A DNA stretch of 12,704 bases from Cellvibrio sp. (lineage in GTDB: Bacteria; Pseudomonadota; Gammaproteobacteria; Pseudomonadales; Cellvibrionaceae). The notes beneath the pieces are model-generated. The model saw only the letters and a list, made by a program, of their open reading frames with translations. It was not told the DNA's origin and did no database searches. The position numbers and the translations under genes are program-made. The DNA lies in assembly GCA_021323495.1 (NCBI GenBank), contig JAJQJO010000049.1, positions 1 to 12,704 of the forward strand, given 5' to 3'. Numbering within the stretch: position 1 is the first letter of the stretch; the number at the start of each line of letters is the position of its first letter. Below are positions 1-6,986 of the stretch, one piece after another.

Positions 1-975
1 ACACTTCGTCTTCTTGTTTTATTGCTTGGTCTGTTGATATCGGTGACCGCCTCTGCTGCAGCAAATATCGAAAAATTGGCCAAAGGCAACTGGTTGCAAC
101 TCACCACCGATGATTTCGATATCATCACCGATCTGGATGAAAAAAAAGCGCGCTTGTTGATGAATGACCTGGAAGCTTTTAAATATTTCCAGCAAAAATT
201 GATTGGAGTGCAATTGATTCCCGACCTTGGTCCGCTGCGTATCCTGGCGCTGGGTTCTGGCTCCAGTTTCAAACGCATGGATCTTCCGAGTACCTGGGCG
301 GGGGTATTCGTCATCACTGAGGATCGATTTTATTCCATCGCCAATGTTGATAATTATTCGGACAGCTTGAAAAAGCCCAGCTTTGGCCGTCAGGTGCTAT
401 TGCACGAATACACGCATTTTTTATCGCGCTTTTCGCTGAACCGCCGCAGTTTTCCCCTTTGGTATGAAGAGGGGAAAGCCGAGTATCTGGGCACCTTCAG
501 ATTTGATGGTGAAAAAATCTATCTAGGCAACCCCAAGGCGATTATGTTTCGCACCAGCGGTCTTTATTCGCGCACCGGTACCCTGGATATTAATGTGGAA
601 GAAATTCTTACCACCAAAGAATTACCTTTGCGGTCAGAAAAAATGGGTGATGCAGCAGTGATCGACCGGTTTTATGCCCGCTCATTTTTTATTATGCACT
701 ACCTGAACTCAGCGCCCGCGTTGCGCCAATCACTGGGGTTATACCTGGGTGCTTTAAGTGCAGAAAAAACCGAGGCTGAAGCACTGAAGTTAGCGTTCAA
801 CCAAACGTTTGAAGAATTCGAAACGAGTGTAAAAAACTACGTAACCAGTGGTTTGATGATGCGGGTTATATCGTTAACGGACGGCACAATTACTTTTCCC
901 ACGCCTGAAATAAAATTGGCCAAGTTGGATGCGGAAGGTTTTAAAGCGCAGATCGGCTATTTTATTTCCCAATAA
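1..975 (+). CDS. Exported gluzincin-type zinc metallopeptidase (peptidase MA-like), 5' end missing
   Basis: The frame is open from the first base and ends at TAA 973-975, so the gene enters from the left; at least 324 residues are visible. The first ~20 residues (TLRLLVLLLGLLISVTASAA) are the hydrophobic core and cleavage region of a Sec signal peptide, so only a few codons are probably missing. A TTG at 22 could in theory start it, but that would cut the signal peptide. Counting from base 1, HEYTH lies at residues 135-139 and WYEEGKAEY at 154-162. This is the HExxH plus downstream Glu-Gly pattern of gluzincins, with two His and one Glu as likely zinc ligands and the HExxH Glu as catalytic base. 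The family (DUF1570/peptidase MA-like) is poorly characterised. The protein is probably periplasmic or secreted; its substrate is unknown. The gene converges on the lyase gene across a shared terminator. Confidence 0.8.
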   Translation, partial: TLRLLVLLLGLLISVTASAAANIEKLAKGNWLQLTTDDFDIITDLDEKKARLLMNDLEAFKYFQQKLIGVQLIPDLGPLRILALGSGSSFKRMDLPSTWAGVFVITEDRFYSIANVDNYSDSLKKPSFGRQVLLHEYTHFLSRFSLNRRSFPLWYEEGKAEYLGTFRFDGEKIYLGNPKAIMFRTSGLYSRTGTLDINVEEILTTKELPLRSEKMGDAAVIDRFYARSFFIMHYLNSAPALRQSLGLYLGALSAEKTEAEALKLAFNQTFEEFETSVKNYVTSGLMMRVISLTDGTITFPTPEIKLAKLDAEGFKAQIGYFISQ

Positions 976-996
976 GGTATGGAATTGTTTTGGATA

Positions 997-1028
997 AAAA
1001 AGCCGATGGTATTTGCCATCGGCTTTTT
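997..1028. terminator. Bidirectional intrinsic terminator between convergent genes
   Basis: A perfect 13-bp inverted repeat has arms AAAAAGCCGATGG (997-1009) and CCATCGGCTTTTT (1016-1028) and a 6-nt loop. It carries a T-run on each strand, so it can stop transcripts from both sides. It lies 21 bp after the stop codon of the metallopeptidase and 17 bp after that of the lyase. Confidence 0.93.
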
Positions 1029-1045
1029 GTTTTGTAGTGCAGCAA

Positions 1046-3673
1046 CTAATTACATGCAGAACCGCTAATCACAGGAATCTCGGCAGTGCCGGAGTGAGTG
1101 CCCTGGAAGCCGAACTCGACCGATTGCCCTGGTTGGATAGCGCTGTTCCAGCCCAGGTTCGTCGCTGAGTAAGGATTGCTACCGGTGACGGTTGCGTTCC
1201 AACTGCCGTTCAATCGGGTATTGCCTGCATAGGTCCAACTGACATTCCAGCCATTGATCGTGCTGGCGCCATTGTTGGTAATGCGGATCGCGCCGGTAAA
1301 ACCTGCGCCCCAATTATTGCTCACGACGTAGCTGCATTTACTGTTGCCAGTGGCAATGCTGGATGCCGCGCTTGAGGCAAGGCTAGTGCGCGAGCTGCTG
1401 GATGTTGGCAGGCTGCTGGCTACGGAGCTGGAGCTGACCGGAGTGCTACTGCGCGCTGAACTGCCGGGGGCGACCGAACTGCTACCACCCGACGGTGTTG
1501 CACTGAAGGCATTTGAATTGGAGCTGCCGTCTGCCGTGGTGAATTTCACCCAGAACCAGTAAGGCGTGCCATTGGTGAGGCCGGCGGCAATATAGCTGCG
1601 CGTAGTGGCGCCGAGGGAGGCGATACGCACACGGCCAGCAGGATCAGCATCTGTGTCCTGGTAAATCTCAATCCCGCTGATAGTTCCGCTGACCGACCAG
1701 TTGAGCGTTACTTGGCCATTGCCGGTGGTTCCGCCGAGCGTGACCGCTACAGCGGGGGTCGATGAGCTGCTACTGGATGAACTACTGCCCGGAGCACCGG
1801 CGTTGGGGTTGGTACCTACGAAGTACAGGTCCGGTGCCGCTGGTGTTGCCATGCCATCACCGAGGAAAAAGCCGGTGTGGGGTGGTTGGTTGTAAGCCAC
1901 ATTTTGCCAGGCGATGGCTTGGCGGTACTGGGAATCGTGCATTAGCGTGCGCAGTTTGTTGGCGGTGACTGTGGGCGAAGAGAAAATCAGCAGTTGACTG
2001 TTGTTCTCATGGCGCCAGATTACTTCTTCACGCCAATCGCCGAGGATGTCGGCGGACAGCGCAGGCGTCGATTTTGTGCCGTTGTTTGATACCGCTCCGT
2101 AGTTGTAGGCAGTTAACAAGCGCGAGCTGGAATTGTTGCTGTAATTCCATTTGTCGATCATGGTGTTGTTGAGCTGTTCGCGCAGCAGGTCGCCATCCCA
2201 CCAAGCGGCAAAATTGGTCGATGCCGGTTTGGTAGTGCCTATCTGGCCGCCGGTGGGGTTATTCAATCCGCCCACGCTCGCCCAGCTTTCTGCACCGGCG
2301 GTGCGTGGGTCTATATCCATAATCACCCCTCGACCAACGTCAGCACCGCCGCTAGGAATGCTCCAAATCACTTGGCCGGTTTTGGCATCGTGCATATCCA
2401 CACCGGTGGCGTTGGACTCATGCACCATAAACACTTCCAGGCCGGGGCGGCCGGGAATGAAATCGGACAGATGCAAAGCATCGCCGTGGCCGAAACCGGT
2501 GGAGTACATGAGCGTGCCGTTGTCGTTAATGGTGGCGGAACCGTAAACGATTTCGTCTTTGCCGTCCTGATCTACATCACCCACGGTCAAGCTGTGTGCG
2601 CCTTGACCTGCCGCTGCGCCGTTCCCACTGGAGTTGCTGTCGAACGTCCAGCGACGGCTGAGTTGGCCATTGCGCCAATCCCATGCCACTAACACAGCAC
2701 GGGTGTAATAGCCGCGTGTCATTACCAGGCTTGGGCGAACGCCATCAAGGTAGGCGATCCCGGCCAGGAACCGGTCAACGCGATTGCCATAACTATCGCC
2801 CCAACTGCTGACGGTACCGCGTGCGGGTAGATAATCAGTGCTGGCCATGGCGATACCGGTTTGACCGTTGAAGATAGTCAGGTATTCCGGGCCGGAGAGG
2901 ATATAACCACCCGAGTTTCGATAGTCAGTATTGGCATTGCTGCCGCCCTGGATCGTACCTGCCGCATCTTTGGTGCCCGGTGCAGTTTTCATCGCCACTT
3001 CGGCTTTGCCATCACCGTCCAGGTCGTACACCATAAACTGGGTGTAGTGAGCGCCAGCGCGGATATTTTTGCCCAGGTCGATGCGCCACAAACGAGTGCC
3101 GTTCAGCTCATAAGCATCGACTATCACATTGCCGGTATAGCCACCTTGCGAGTTATCTTTAGCATTGGATGGATCCCATTTCACCACGATTTCATACTCA
3201 CCATCGCCATCCAGATCGCCCACACTCAAGTCGTTGGGCGAGTAGGTATAGGCTTCGCCGCTGGGAGTCGTGCCGCCATTGGGGCGGTTGAGATTGACGG
3301 CCAGATAGGGGTTGGCCCAAGTGGCTTTGGCAGTGTTAGCGGCGTATTCGACCCCGTTAATCACCGGGCGCACCGTATAGGCGGCGCTGGTGGTGCCGCT
3401 GGTATCCAGGTAATTGGTGCTGTTGGTCACCGGCGATTCAGTGATTTTGCTGCCATTGCGATAGATATTAAAGCTGACGTTGGCCGGGTCATCGCCCAAC
3501 ATCCGCCAGCTGATTAATACCCCGCTGCCAGAGGGCAATGCGACTACCCCGCGATCAAGATACTCGGCCTGACGCGCCGCAAAGCTGGGGGCGGCAGTGA
3601 GGCCGGCAAGTCCGGCGCACAGGCATGCCATTAGTGTTTTGCGCAGCCAAGGCTGCGGATGAAGTTTGGCCAT
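1046..3673 (-). CDS. Secreted rhamnogalacturonan lyase, family PL11, with Fn3-like domain and CBM2
   Basis: This enzyme should cleave the rhamnogalacturonan-I backbone of pectin by beta-elimination outside the cell. Of 875 residues, about 1-32 are a signal peptide ending in APSFA. A PL11 beta-propeller follows to about 625, with calcium-binding-type DxDGDG loops near 150 (DLDGDGEYE), 215 (DLDGDGKAE) and 364 (DVDQDGKDE), plus a related DILGDWREE segment near 540. A nine-serine linker (~629-637), an Fn3-like domain (~640-725), a second Ser-rich linker (~727-776) and a CBM2-type domain (778-875) complete it. The CBM2 has its terminal Cys pair and NNWGAGF, GWNVSW and GSWNA aromatic motifs. An upstream in-frame ATG at 3706 would add 11 residues. 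I chose 3673 because the signal peptide is then normal and a weak GAGA lies upstream. Whether it is an endo- or exo-lyase cannot be told. Type II secretion is inferred. Confidence 0.93.
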   Translation of the reverse strand: MAKLHPQPWLRKTLMACLCAGLAGLTAAPSFAARQAEYLDRGVVALPSGSGVLISWRMLGDDPANVSFNIYRNGSKITESPVTNSTNYLDTSGTTSAAYTVRPVINGVEYAANTAKATWANPYLAVNLNRPNGGTTPSGEAYTYSPNDLSVGDLDGDGEYEIVVKWDPSNAKDNSQGGYTGNVIVDAYELNGTRLWRIDLGKNIRAGAHYTQFMVYDLDGDGKAEVAMKTAPGTKDAAGTIQGGSNANTDYRNSGGYILSGPEYLTIFNGQTGIAMASTDYLPARGTVSSWGDSYGNRVDRFLAGIAYLDGVRPSLVMTRGYYTRAVLVAWDWRNGQLSRRWTFDSNSSGNGAAAGQGAHSLTVGDVDQDGKDEIVYGSATINDNGTLMYSTGFGHGDALHLSDFIPGRPGLEVFMVHESNATGVDMHDAKTGQVIWSIPSGGADVGRGVIMDIDPRTAGAESWASVGGLNNPTGGQIGTTKPASTNFAAWWDGDLLREQLNNTMIDKWNYSNNSSSRLLTAYNYGAVSNNGTKSTPALSADILGDWREEVIWRHENNSQLLIFSSPTVTANKLRTLMHDSQYRQAIAWQNVAYNQPPHTGFFLGDGMATPAAPDLYFVGTNPNAGAPGSSSSSSSSSTPAVAVTLGGTTGNGQVTLNWSVSGTISGIEIYQDTDADPAGRVRIASLGATTRSYIAAGLTNGTPYWFWVKFTTADGSSNSNAFSATPSGGSSSVAPGSSARSSTPVSSSSVASSLPTSSSSRTSLASSAASSIATGNSKCSYVVSNNWGAGFTGAIRITNNGASTINGWNVSWTYAGNTRLNGSWNATVTGSNPYSATNLGWNSAIQPGQSVEFGFQGTHSGTAEIPVISGSACN

Positions 3674-3883
3674 GATGGTTATCTCGTTATTCATAGTGGT
3701 AAACATGAGGCTTGCACACGGGCCTGGTAGTCCTGTGTAAAAGTCCCTGAGTCAGGTTTTCAGGTATTGAGACACTTTGCCGAGGATCGGGTACAACACG
3801 GTTATTGTTTTATTAAGTGCGGCCCTGCTGGAGAGATCCGGTTGAGTGCCGGAAGCGGGTGCGCCAAGTGTATATAAATAAGA

Positions 3884-3889
3884 TTATAT
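3884..3889 (-). promoter_or_regulatory. Candidate -10 box for the lyase gene
   Basis: The minus strand reads TATAAT exactly, about 210 bp before the chosen lyase start, in an AT-rich stretch. No good -35 box is visible at 16-18 bp; the best is TTATCT. If real, the promoter would be weak or activator-dependent, with a long leader. This is a tentative call. Confidence 0.22.
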
Positions 3890-4020
3890 GAAGTGAGACA
3901 ACGCAAGATAAATTGCTTGTTGCTGGTGTTGATTGTTTGAAATGAGAAATAGGTTGCAGGGTTTTTTATCATGCAAACGAGAATTTTTATCAATGAAAAG
4001 CGTGGCACACAGTATCTAGC

Positions 4021-4043
4021 TGGCCCCCGGGTCACGGAGGCCA
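4021..4043 (-). terminator. Stem-loop after ppk, possible terminator without U-tract
   Basis: The ends pair as a 9-bp stem (arms 4021-4029 and 4035-4043, with one G-U pair in the minus-strand transcript) around a 5-nt loop. It begins 34 bp after the ppk stop codon. No T-run follows on either strand, so it is not a standard intrinsic terminator. It may protect the 3' end or work with Rho. Confidence 0.35.
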
Positions 4044-4077
4044 TTAAGTTTGGCTAAGTTGGAAGTTAAATCATTTG

Positions 4078-6156
4078 TCAGGCGTGAAGATTTAACAAGG
4101 TGCTATGCGCCGACCAGCGCTCCAGCAGAATTGCCTGGGCATCTATAGGTTCTTCACCTTCCTGGGTTTGGGTGGGGACGTAGCTGCCGTCTTCCTTGAG
4201 TATCCAGGCGTGGGTATTGTCGGTGAGATAGAGGTGTAAGTCTTCCAATATACGGTCGCGGATTTTCTTGTGTTTGATCGGGAAGCAGGTTTCAACCCTG
4301 TGGAACATATTGCGTAGCATCCAATCCGCACTTGAACAAAACAGTTCCGGGTTGCCATTGTTTTCAAAATAAAACACGCGATGGTGCTCGAGGAAGCGGC
4401 CAATAATCGAGCGCACGCGGATATTTTCCGAGAGCCCTGCAACACCCGGACGCAATTGGCAGACGCCGCGCACAATCAAATCTATCTGCACTCCAGCTTG
4501 CGATGCAGCGTAGAGTTCATTCACCAATTCTTCATCGTAGAGCGCATTCATTTTGGCGATGATGCGCCCGGGTCTGCCCTGTTCCGCGTGTTCTTTTTCC
4601 GTGCGGATGCGCTTCACCATGCCTTTGTGCAAGGTGAAGGGCGCATACAGGAGTGATTCCATCCTGGAGGCTTTGCCCATGCTCGATAATTGCAAAAAGA
4701 TGCGATACACATCCTCGCCAATATCTTTGTCCGAAGTGAGCAAACCGTAATCGGTATAAATTTTACTGGTACGTGGGTGATAGTTGCCGGTGCCCAAATG
4801 CACGTAATAACGCAGCTTGCCGGTTTCGCGGCGCGCGACCAAAATCATTTTGGCGTGGGTTTTAAATCCGACCACACCGTAAATTACATGGATACCAAAA
4901 CGCTGCAAACGCTCGGCCAGTGCCACGTTTTGCTCTTCATCAAAACGTGCCCGTAATTCCACAATCGCGGTGACTTCTTTACCCGCTTTGGCGGCGGCAA
5001 CCAGCGCATCCACAATGGGTGAGTTGGAACCGGTACGGTAGAGGGTTTGTTTGATCGCCAGTACATTAGGGTCGCTCGCAGCCTCGCGCAAAAAATCCAC
5101 CACACCCTGGAAAGAGTCAAAGGGGTGGTGGAGCAAGATGTCTTGCTTTTGCAACACTTCAAAATAGGAATTGGTGCGCTTGGGCAATTTGGGCATGGCT
5201 TGGACAAAAGGTTTGAAGTAGTGCGCCGGGTCTTTGACCAGGTCAAATAAATCGCCATAGCGATTCAAATTCACCGGACCATTGATTCGGTAGAGATCAC
5301 GCTCTTTGATTTCGCAGCGCTGCAATAAAAATTGCTCTAATTCAGAGGGGCAGGTATCGGTAATTTCCAAACGCACTTCATCGCCGTATTGGCGATAGGC
5401 CAGCTCACCTTGTACAGCGCGCAATAAATCGTCAGTCTCTTCTTCGTCGAGGAAAATATCCGAGTTGCGTGTGAGACGAAATTGATAGCTTTCCATCACC
5501 GTCATGCCGACGAATATTTCGGCCATAAAAAAATGGATGATCGAGGAAATAAACACAAAATTGCGCCCGTTAATACTCAGTGCTTCAGGCAATTCAATAA
5601 TGTGCGGCAATGAGCGTGGCACTTGCACAATCGCGCGGCCAGAGTTGCGGCCAAAGGCATCTTTGCCATCGAGCCTGACAATAAAATTCAAACTCTTATT
5701 GAGGATCCGCGGAAAAGGGTGTGCAGGGTCAAGCCCGATTGGACTGAGCACGGGCAGCACATCGGACAAAAAAATGTGCTTAAGATATTGGATTTGTTCC
5801 TGCGTCCAATCTTCGCGACGTAATACTTTGATGCCCCGATCGCGCATCGACGGCAGCAATTCATTGTTAAGGATGCGGTATTGCTCGGCCACTAATTCAT
5901 GGGCGCGCAGCGAAATTTCATTCAGGGTCTGGGTCTGGGTCAGGCCGTCCGGCCCTTGGGTGGGCGGTGCATTGCGCTCCAGGATTTCTACCAGGCCGCC
6001 GACGCGCACCTCAAAAAATTCATCGAGGTTAGTAGCAAAGATGCACACAAAACGCAACCGTTCCAGCAGCGGCAAACTGCGGTCATACGCTTGATGGAGG
6101 ACGCGTTTATTGAATTCGAGCAGGCTTAGCTCGCGATTGAAATAGGCGTTAGACAC
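4078..6156 (-). CDS. ppk: Polyphosphate kinase 1
   Basis: Ppk1 reversibly polymerises the gamma-phosphate of ATP into inorganic polyphosphate and is usually membrane-associated. The 692 residues match the full length of the family. The N-terminal domain is typical (FNRELSLLEFNKRVL, then FATNLDEFFEVRV). The catalytic part contains HHPFDSF (343-349), VELRARFDEE, KTHAKM with His434, HLGTGNYHPRTSKIYTDYGL, and EHHRVFYFEN with His591. His434 and His591 correspond to E. coli His435 (phosphorylated) and His592. The start is GTG at 6156-6154. It is supported by GAGGT at 6167-6163 with 6-nt spacing and by the conserved N-terminus that begins right after it. No ppx follows. The gene appears to be transcribed alone from a PhoB-type promoter. 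I see no damage. Confidence 0.97.
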   Translation of the reverse strand: MSNAYFNRELSLLEFNKRVLHQAYDRSLPLLERLRFVCIFATNLDEFFEVRVGGLVEILERNAPPTQGPDGLTQTQTLNEISLRAHELVAEQYRILNNELLPSMRDRGIKVLRREDWTQEQIQYLKHIFLSDVLPVLSPIGLDPAHPFPRILNKSLNFIVRLDGKDAFGRNSGRAIVQVPRSLPHIIELPEALSINGRNFVFISSIIHFFMAEIFVGMTVMESYQFRLTRNSDIFLDEEETDDLLRAVQGELAYRQYGDEVRLEITDTCPSELEQFLLQRCEIKERDLYRINGPVNLNRYGDLFDLVKDPAHYFKPFVQAMPKLPKRTNSYFEVLQKQDILLHHPFDSFQGVVDFLREAASDPNVLAIKQTLYRTGSNSPIVDALVAAAKAGKEVTAIVELRARFDEEQNVALAERLQRFGIHVIYGVVGFKTHAKMILVARRETGKLRYYVHLGTGNYHPRTSKIYTDYGLLTSDKDIGEDVYRIFLQLSSMGKASRMESLLYAPFTLHKGMVKRIRTEKEHAEQGRPGRIIAKMNALYDEELVNELYAASQAGVQIDLIVRGVCQLRPGVAGLSENIRVRSIIGRFLEHHRVFYFENNGNPELFCSSADWMLRNMFHRVETCFPIKHKKIRDRILEDLHLYLTDNTHAWILKEDGSYVPTQTQEGEEPIDAQAILLERWSAHSTLLNLHA

Positions 6157-6162
6157 CTTTGT

Positions 6163-6167
6163 ACCTC
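6163..6167 (-). promoter_or_regulatory. ppk ribosome binding site that supports the GTG start
   Basis: The minus strand reads GAGGT, 6 nt upstream of the GTG codon. This spacing decides the non-ATG start. Confidence 0.7.
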
Positions 6168-6204
6168 GTTACCCGATTCTTGTTAAGCCAATAGGTTGCG
6201 CCAG

Positions 6205-6236
6205 ATTATGGCAATCATATGACAGAAATAAGACAG
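6205..6236 (-). promoter_or_regulatory. Pho box and -10 element of the ppk promoter
   Basis: On the minus strand 6236-6219 reads CTGTCTTATTTCTGTCAT. This is two 7-bp half-sites (CTGTCTT and CTGTCAT) separated by the AT-only spacer ATTT. It matches 16 of 18 positions of the enterobacterial PhoB consensus CTGTCATAWAWCTGTMAY. Eight bases further, CATAAT (6210-6205) can serve as -10, with the Pho box replacing the -35 as in known PhoB promoters. Transcription would then begin near 6198, leaving a leader of about 40 nt before ppk. This predicts induction of ppk under phosphate limitation; regulation itself is inferred. Confidence 0.72.
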
Positions 6237-6329
6237 CAGCTGCTTATTGCTAACACTAGCAAAGTTTTCACTGGAAGAGTGGGCTTAGTACAAAAACCTG
6301 GAATCAAGCGAAGCGGAATATAGAAAGAT

Positions 6330-6354
6330 GACCTTGGGCAAAGCGCCCAAGGTC
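6330..6354 (-). terminator. Terminator of the DUF4156-type lipoprotein gene
   Basis: A perfect 10-bp stem (GACCTTGGGC 6330-6339 and GCCCAAGGTC 6345-6354) with a 5-nt loop starts 9 bp after the stop codon. On the minus strand it is followed by ATCTTTCTATATT, which is moderately T-rich. It insulates ppk from read-through. Confidence 0.8.
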
Positions 6355-6363
6355 GGACGATGC

Positions 6364-6678
6364 CTAGTTACATTTATAAACATCAAAGCTCTGGCGGCCA
6401 TCCTGCACCAGGCTGACAGGCACTATGGTATCGCCATCAAACTGGGTGGCTTCGTTGCGTGCCAGATTGGTCAGCTCAGTGGCGACCTTTTCAGGTGAGC
6501 GCTTCATTGAGCCAACAAAATTGTCTTTTACTTTTACATTTACGGTGCGCACTTTTTCACAGCTGCGGACATTGGCAGCATTGGCGACGGCTACGCTACT
6601 GCCTTGTTCGCTCACTTTTACCCAGCTACAAGCAGTGGTCAGGCTGATGGCGGCCAATAGGAAAGAGATTTTTTTCAT
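6364..6678 (-). CDS. Small DUF4156-type lipoprotein
   Basis: This is a 104-residue protein. It begins with a lipoprotein signal, MKKISFLLAAISLTTAC, and the presumed lipidated Cys is followed by SWVKV. The lipobox is slightly unusual: Thr stands at -3 where Leu is common, with Leu at -4. The rest (VRSCEKV, then ELTNLARNEATQFDGDTIVPV, then SFDVYKCN) follows the DUF4156 pattern of a conserved Cys, an LARN-A-GGDT-like block and a C-terminal VYxC. The molecular function of that family is unknown. The frame extends upstream to 6720, but the ATG at 6678 is preferred: GAGG lies 8 nt before it and the signal peptide begins there. The protein is probably attached to the inner or outer membrane in the periplasm. 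It has its own terminator and is divergent from the cytochrome gene. Confidence 0.85.
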   Translation of the reverse strand: MKKISFLLAAISLTTACSWVKVSEQGSSVAVANAANVRSCEKVRTVNVKVKDNFVGSMKRSPEKVATELTNLARNEATQFDGDTIVPVSLVQDGRQSFDVYKCN

Positions 6679-6883
6679 AGTTAATTCCTCAAGAGTGATT
6701 AGTGAATAATCAGGTGGCAAAAAAACACGCGGCTACACTAATCGCATGGCGTCCGAGTTGCAAGCCATGGCTATTGAGGTGCCACTCGCGTAATCTGCGA
6801 TCAGAATAAATTTTGGCAATCAGGCGCCAAAGTACTATCGTTAGTTAGCGTCAGCTTACCTCCCGGCAGCTGTTCTCTGTGAG

Positions 6884-6912
6884 TTGGTTTGCGATATAAG
6901 ACGATTCATAAA
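6884..6912 (+). promoter_or_regulatory. Weak candidate promoter of the cytochrome gene
   Basis: TTGGTT (6884-6889) and CATAAA (6907-6912) are separated by 17 bp and lie 74 bp before the start codon. Both boxes match the sigma-70 consensus only partly, at 3-4 of 6 positions each. Confidence 0.22.
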
Positions 6913-6970
6913 ATCGGGGTCCGCCGCCGCGCGGCTACTACAAACCATATATCAATAGGACGATCGTTAA

Positions 6971-6977
6971 AGAGGAG
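6971..6977 (+). promoter_or_regulatory. Ribosome binding site that supports the GTG start of the cytochrome
   Basis: AGAGGAG ends 9 nt before the GTG at 6987 but 21 nt before the first in-frame ATG at 6999. It therefore favours the GTG. Confidence 0.65.
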
Positions 6978-6986
6978 TTATTTCCT

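Larger units (their letters stand above)
3674..4077. other. Intergenic region upstream of the lyase gene, no convincing gene
   Basis: This is the leader and promoter region of the lyase gene plus the 3' flank of ppk. It holds a possible minus-strand -10 box (3884-3889), a CCTGA-G-TCAGG palindrome (3746-3756) and the stem-loop at 4021-4043. An 80-codon minus-strand frame (3802-4044) has no recognisable domain, starts inside that stem-loop and has no clear ribosome binding site. I do not call it a gene. I did not recognise a specific operator for pectin or sugar control. Confidence 0.6.
6679..6986. other. Divergent intergenic region between lipoprotein and cytochrome genes
   Basis: This spacer of about 300 bp holds the outward promoters of two divergent genes. 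I see a weak plus-strand promoter candidate at 6884-6912. There is a 10-bp perfect palindrome GCCGCGCGGC at 6926-6935 and an 8-bp palindrome ACGATCGT at 6960-6967, both in the probable leader of the cytochrome gene. No convincing small gene or RNA is visible. Confidence 0.5.

Noticed and set aside
1345..1495. Serine-codon-rich stretch considered as a DNA repeat array
   Set aside because: It uses mixed Ser codons with no regular unit and reads in frame as an interdomain linker, so it is protein low complexity and not a DNA repeat element.
2861..3517. Long plus-strand open frame of 218 codons inside the lyase gene
   Set aside because: It is antisense to a well-supported PL11 domain, shows no recognisable family and is explained by the codon bias of the real gene on the other strand.
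3802..4044. 80-codon minus-strand frame between ppk and the lyase
   Set aside because: No domain, no clear ribosome site, and it starts inside a stem-loop; its composition looks like translated intergenic DNA.
5504..6094. 196-codon plus-strand frame over ppk
   Set aside because: It is antisense to the conserved N-terminal half of Ppk1 and has no independent evidence.
6247..6262. TTGCTA-ACAC-TAGCAA inverted repeat upstream of the ppk Pho box
   Set aside because: It is only a 6-bp stem with no T-run and no clear link to the promoter; probably chance, although an accessory site cannot be excluded.
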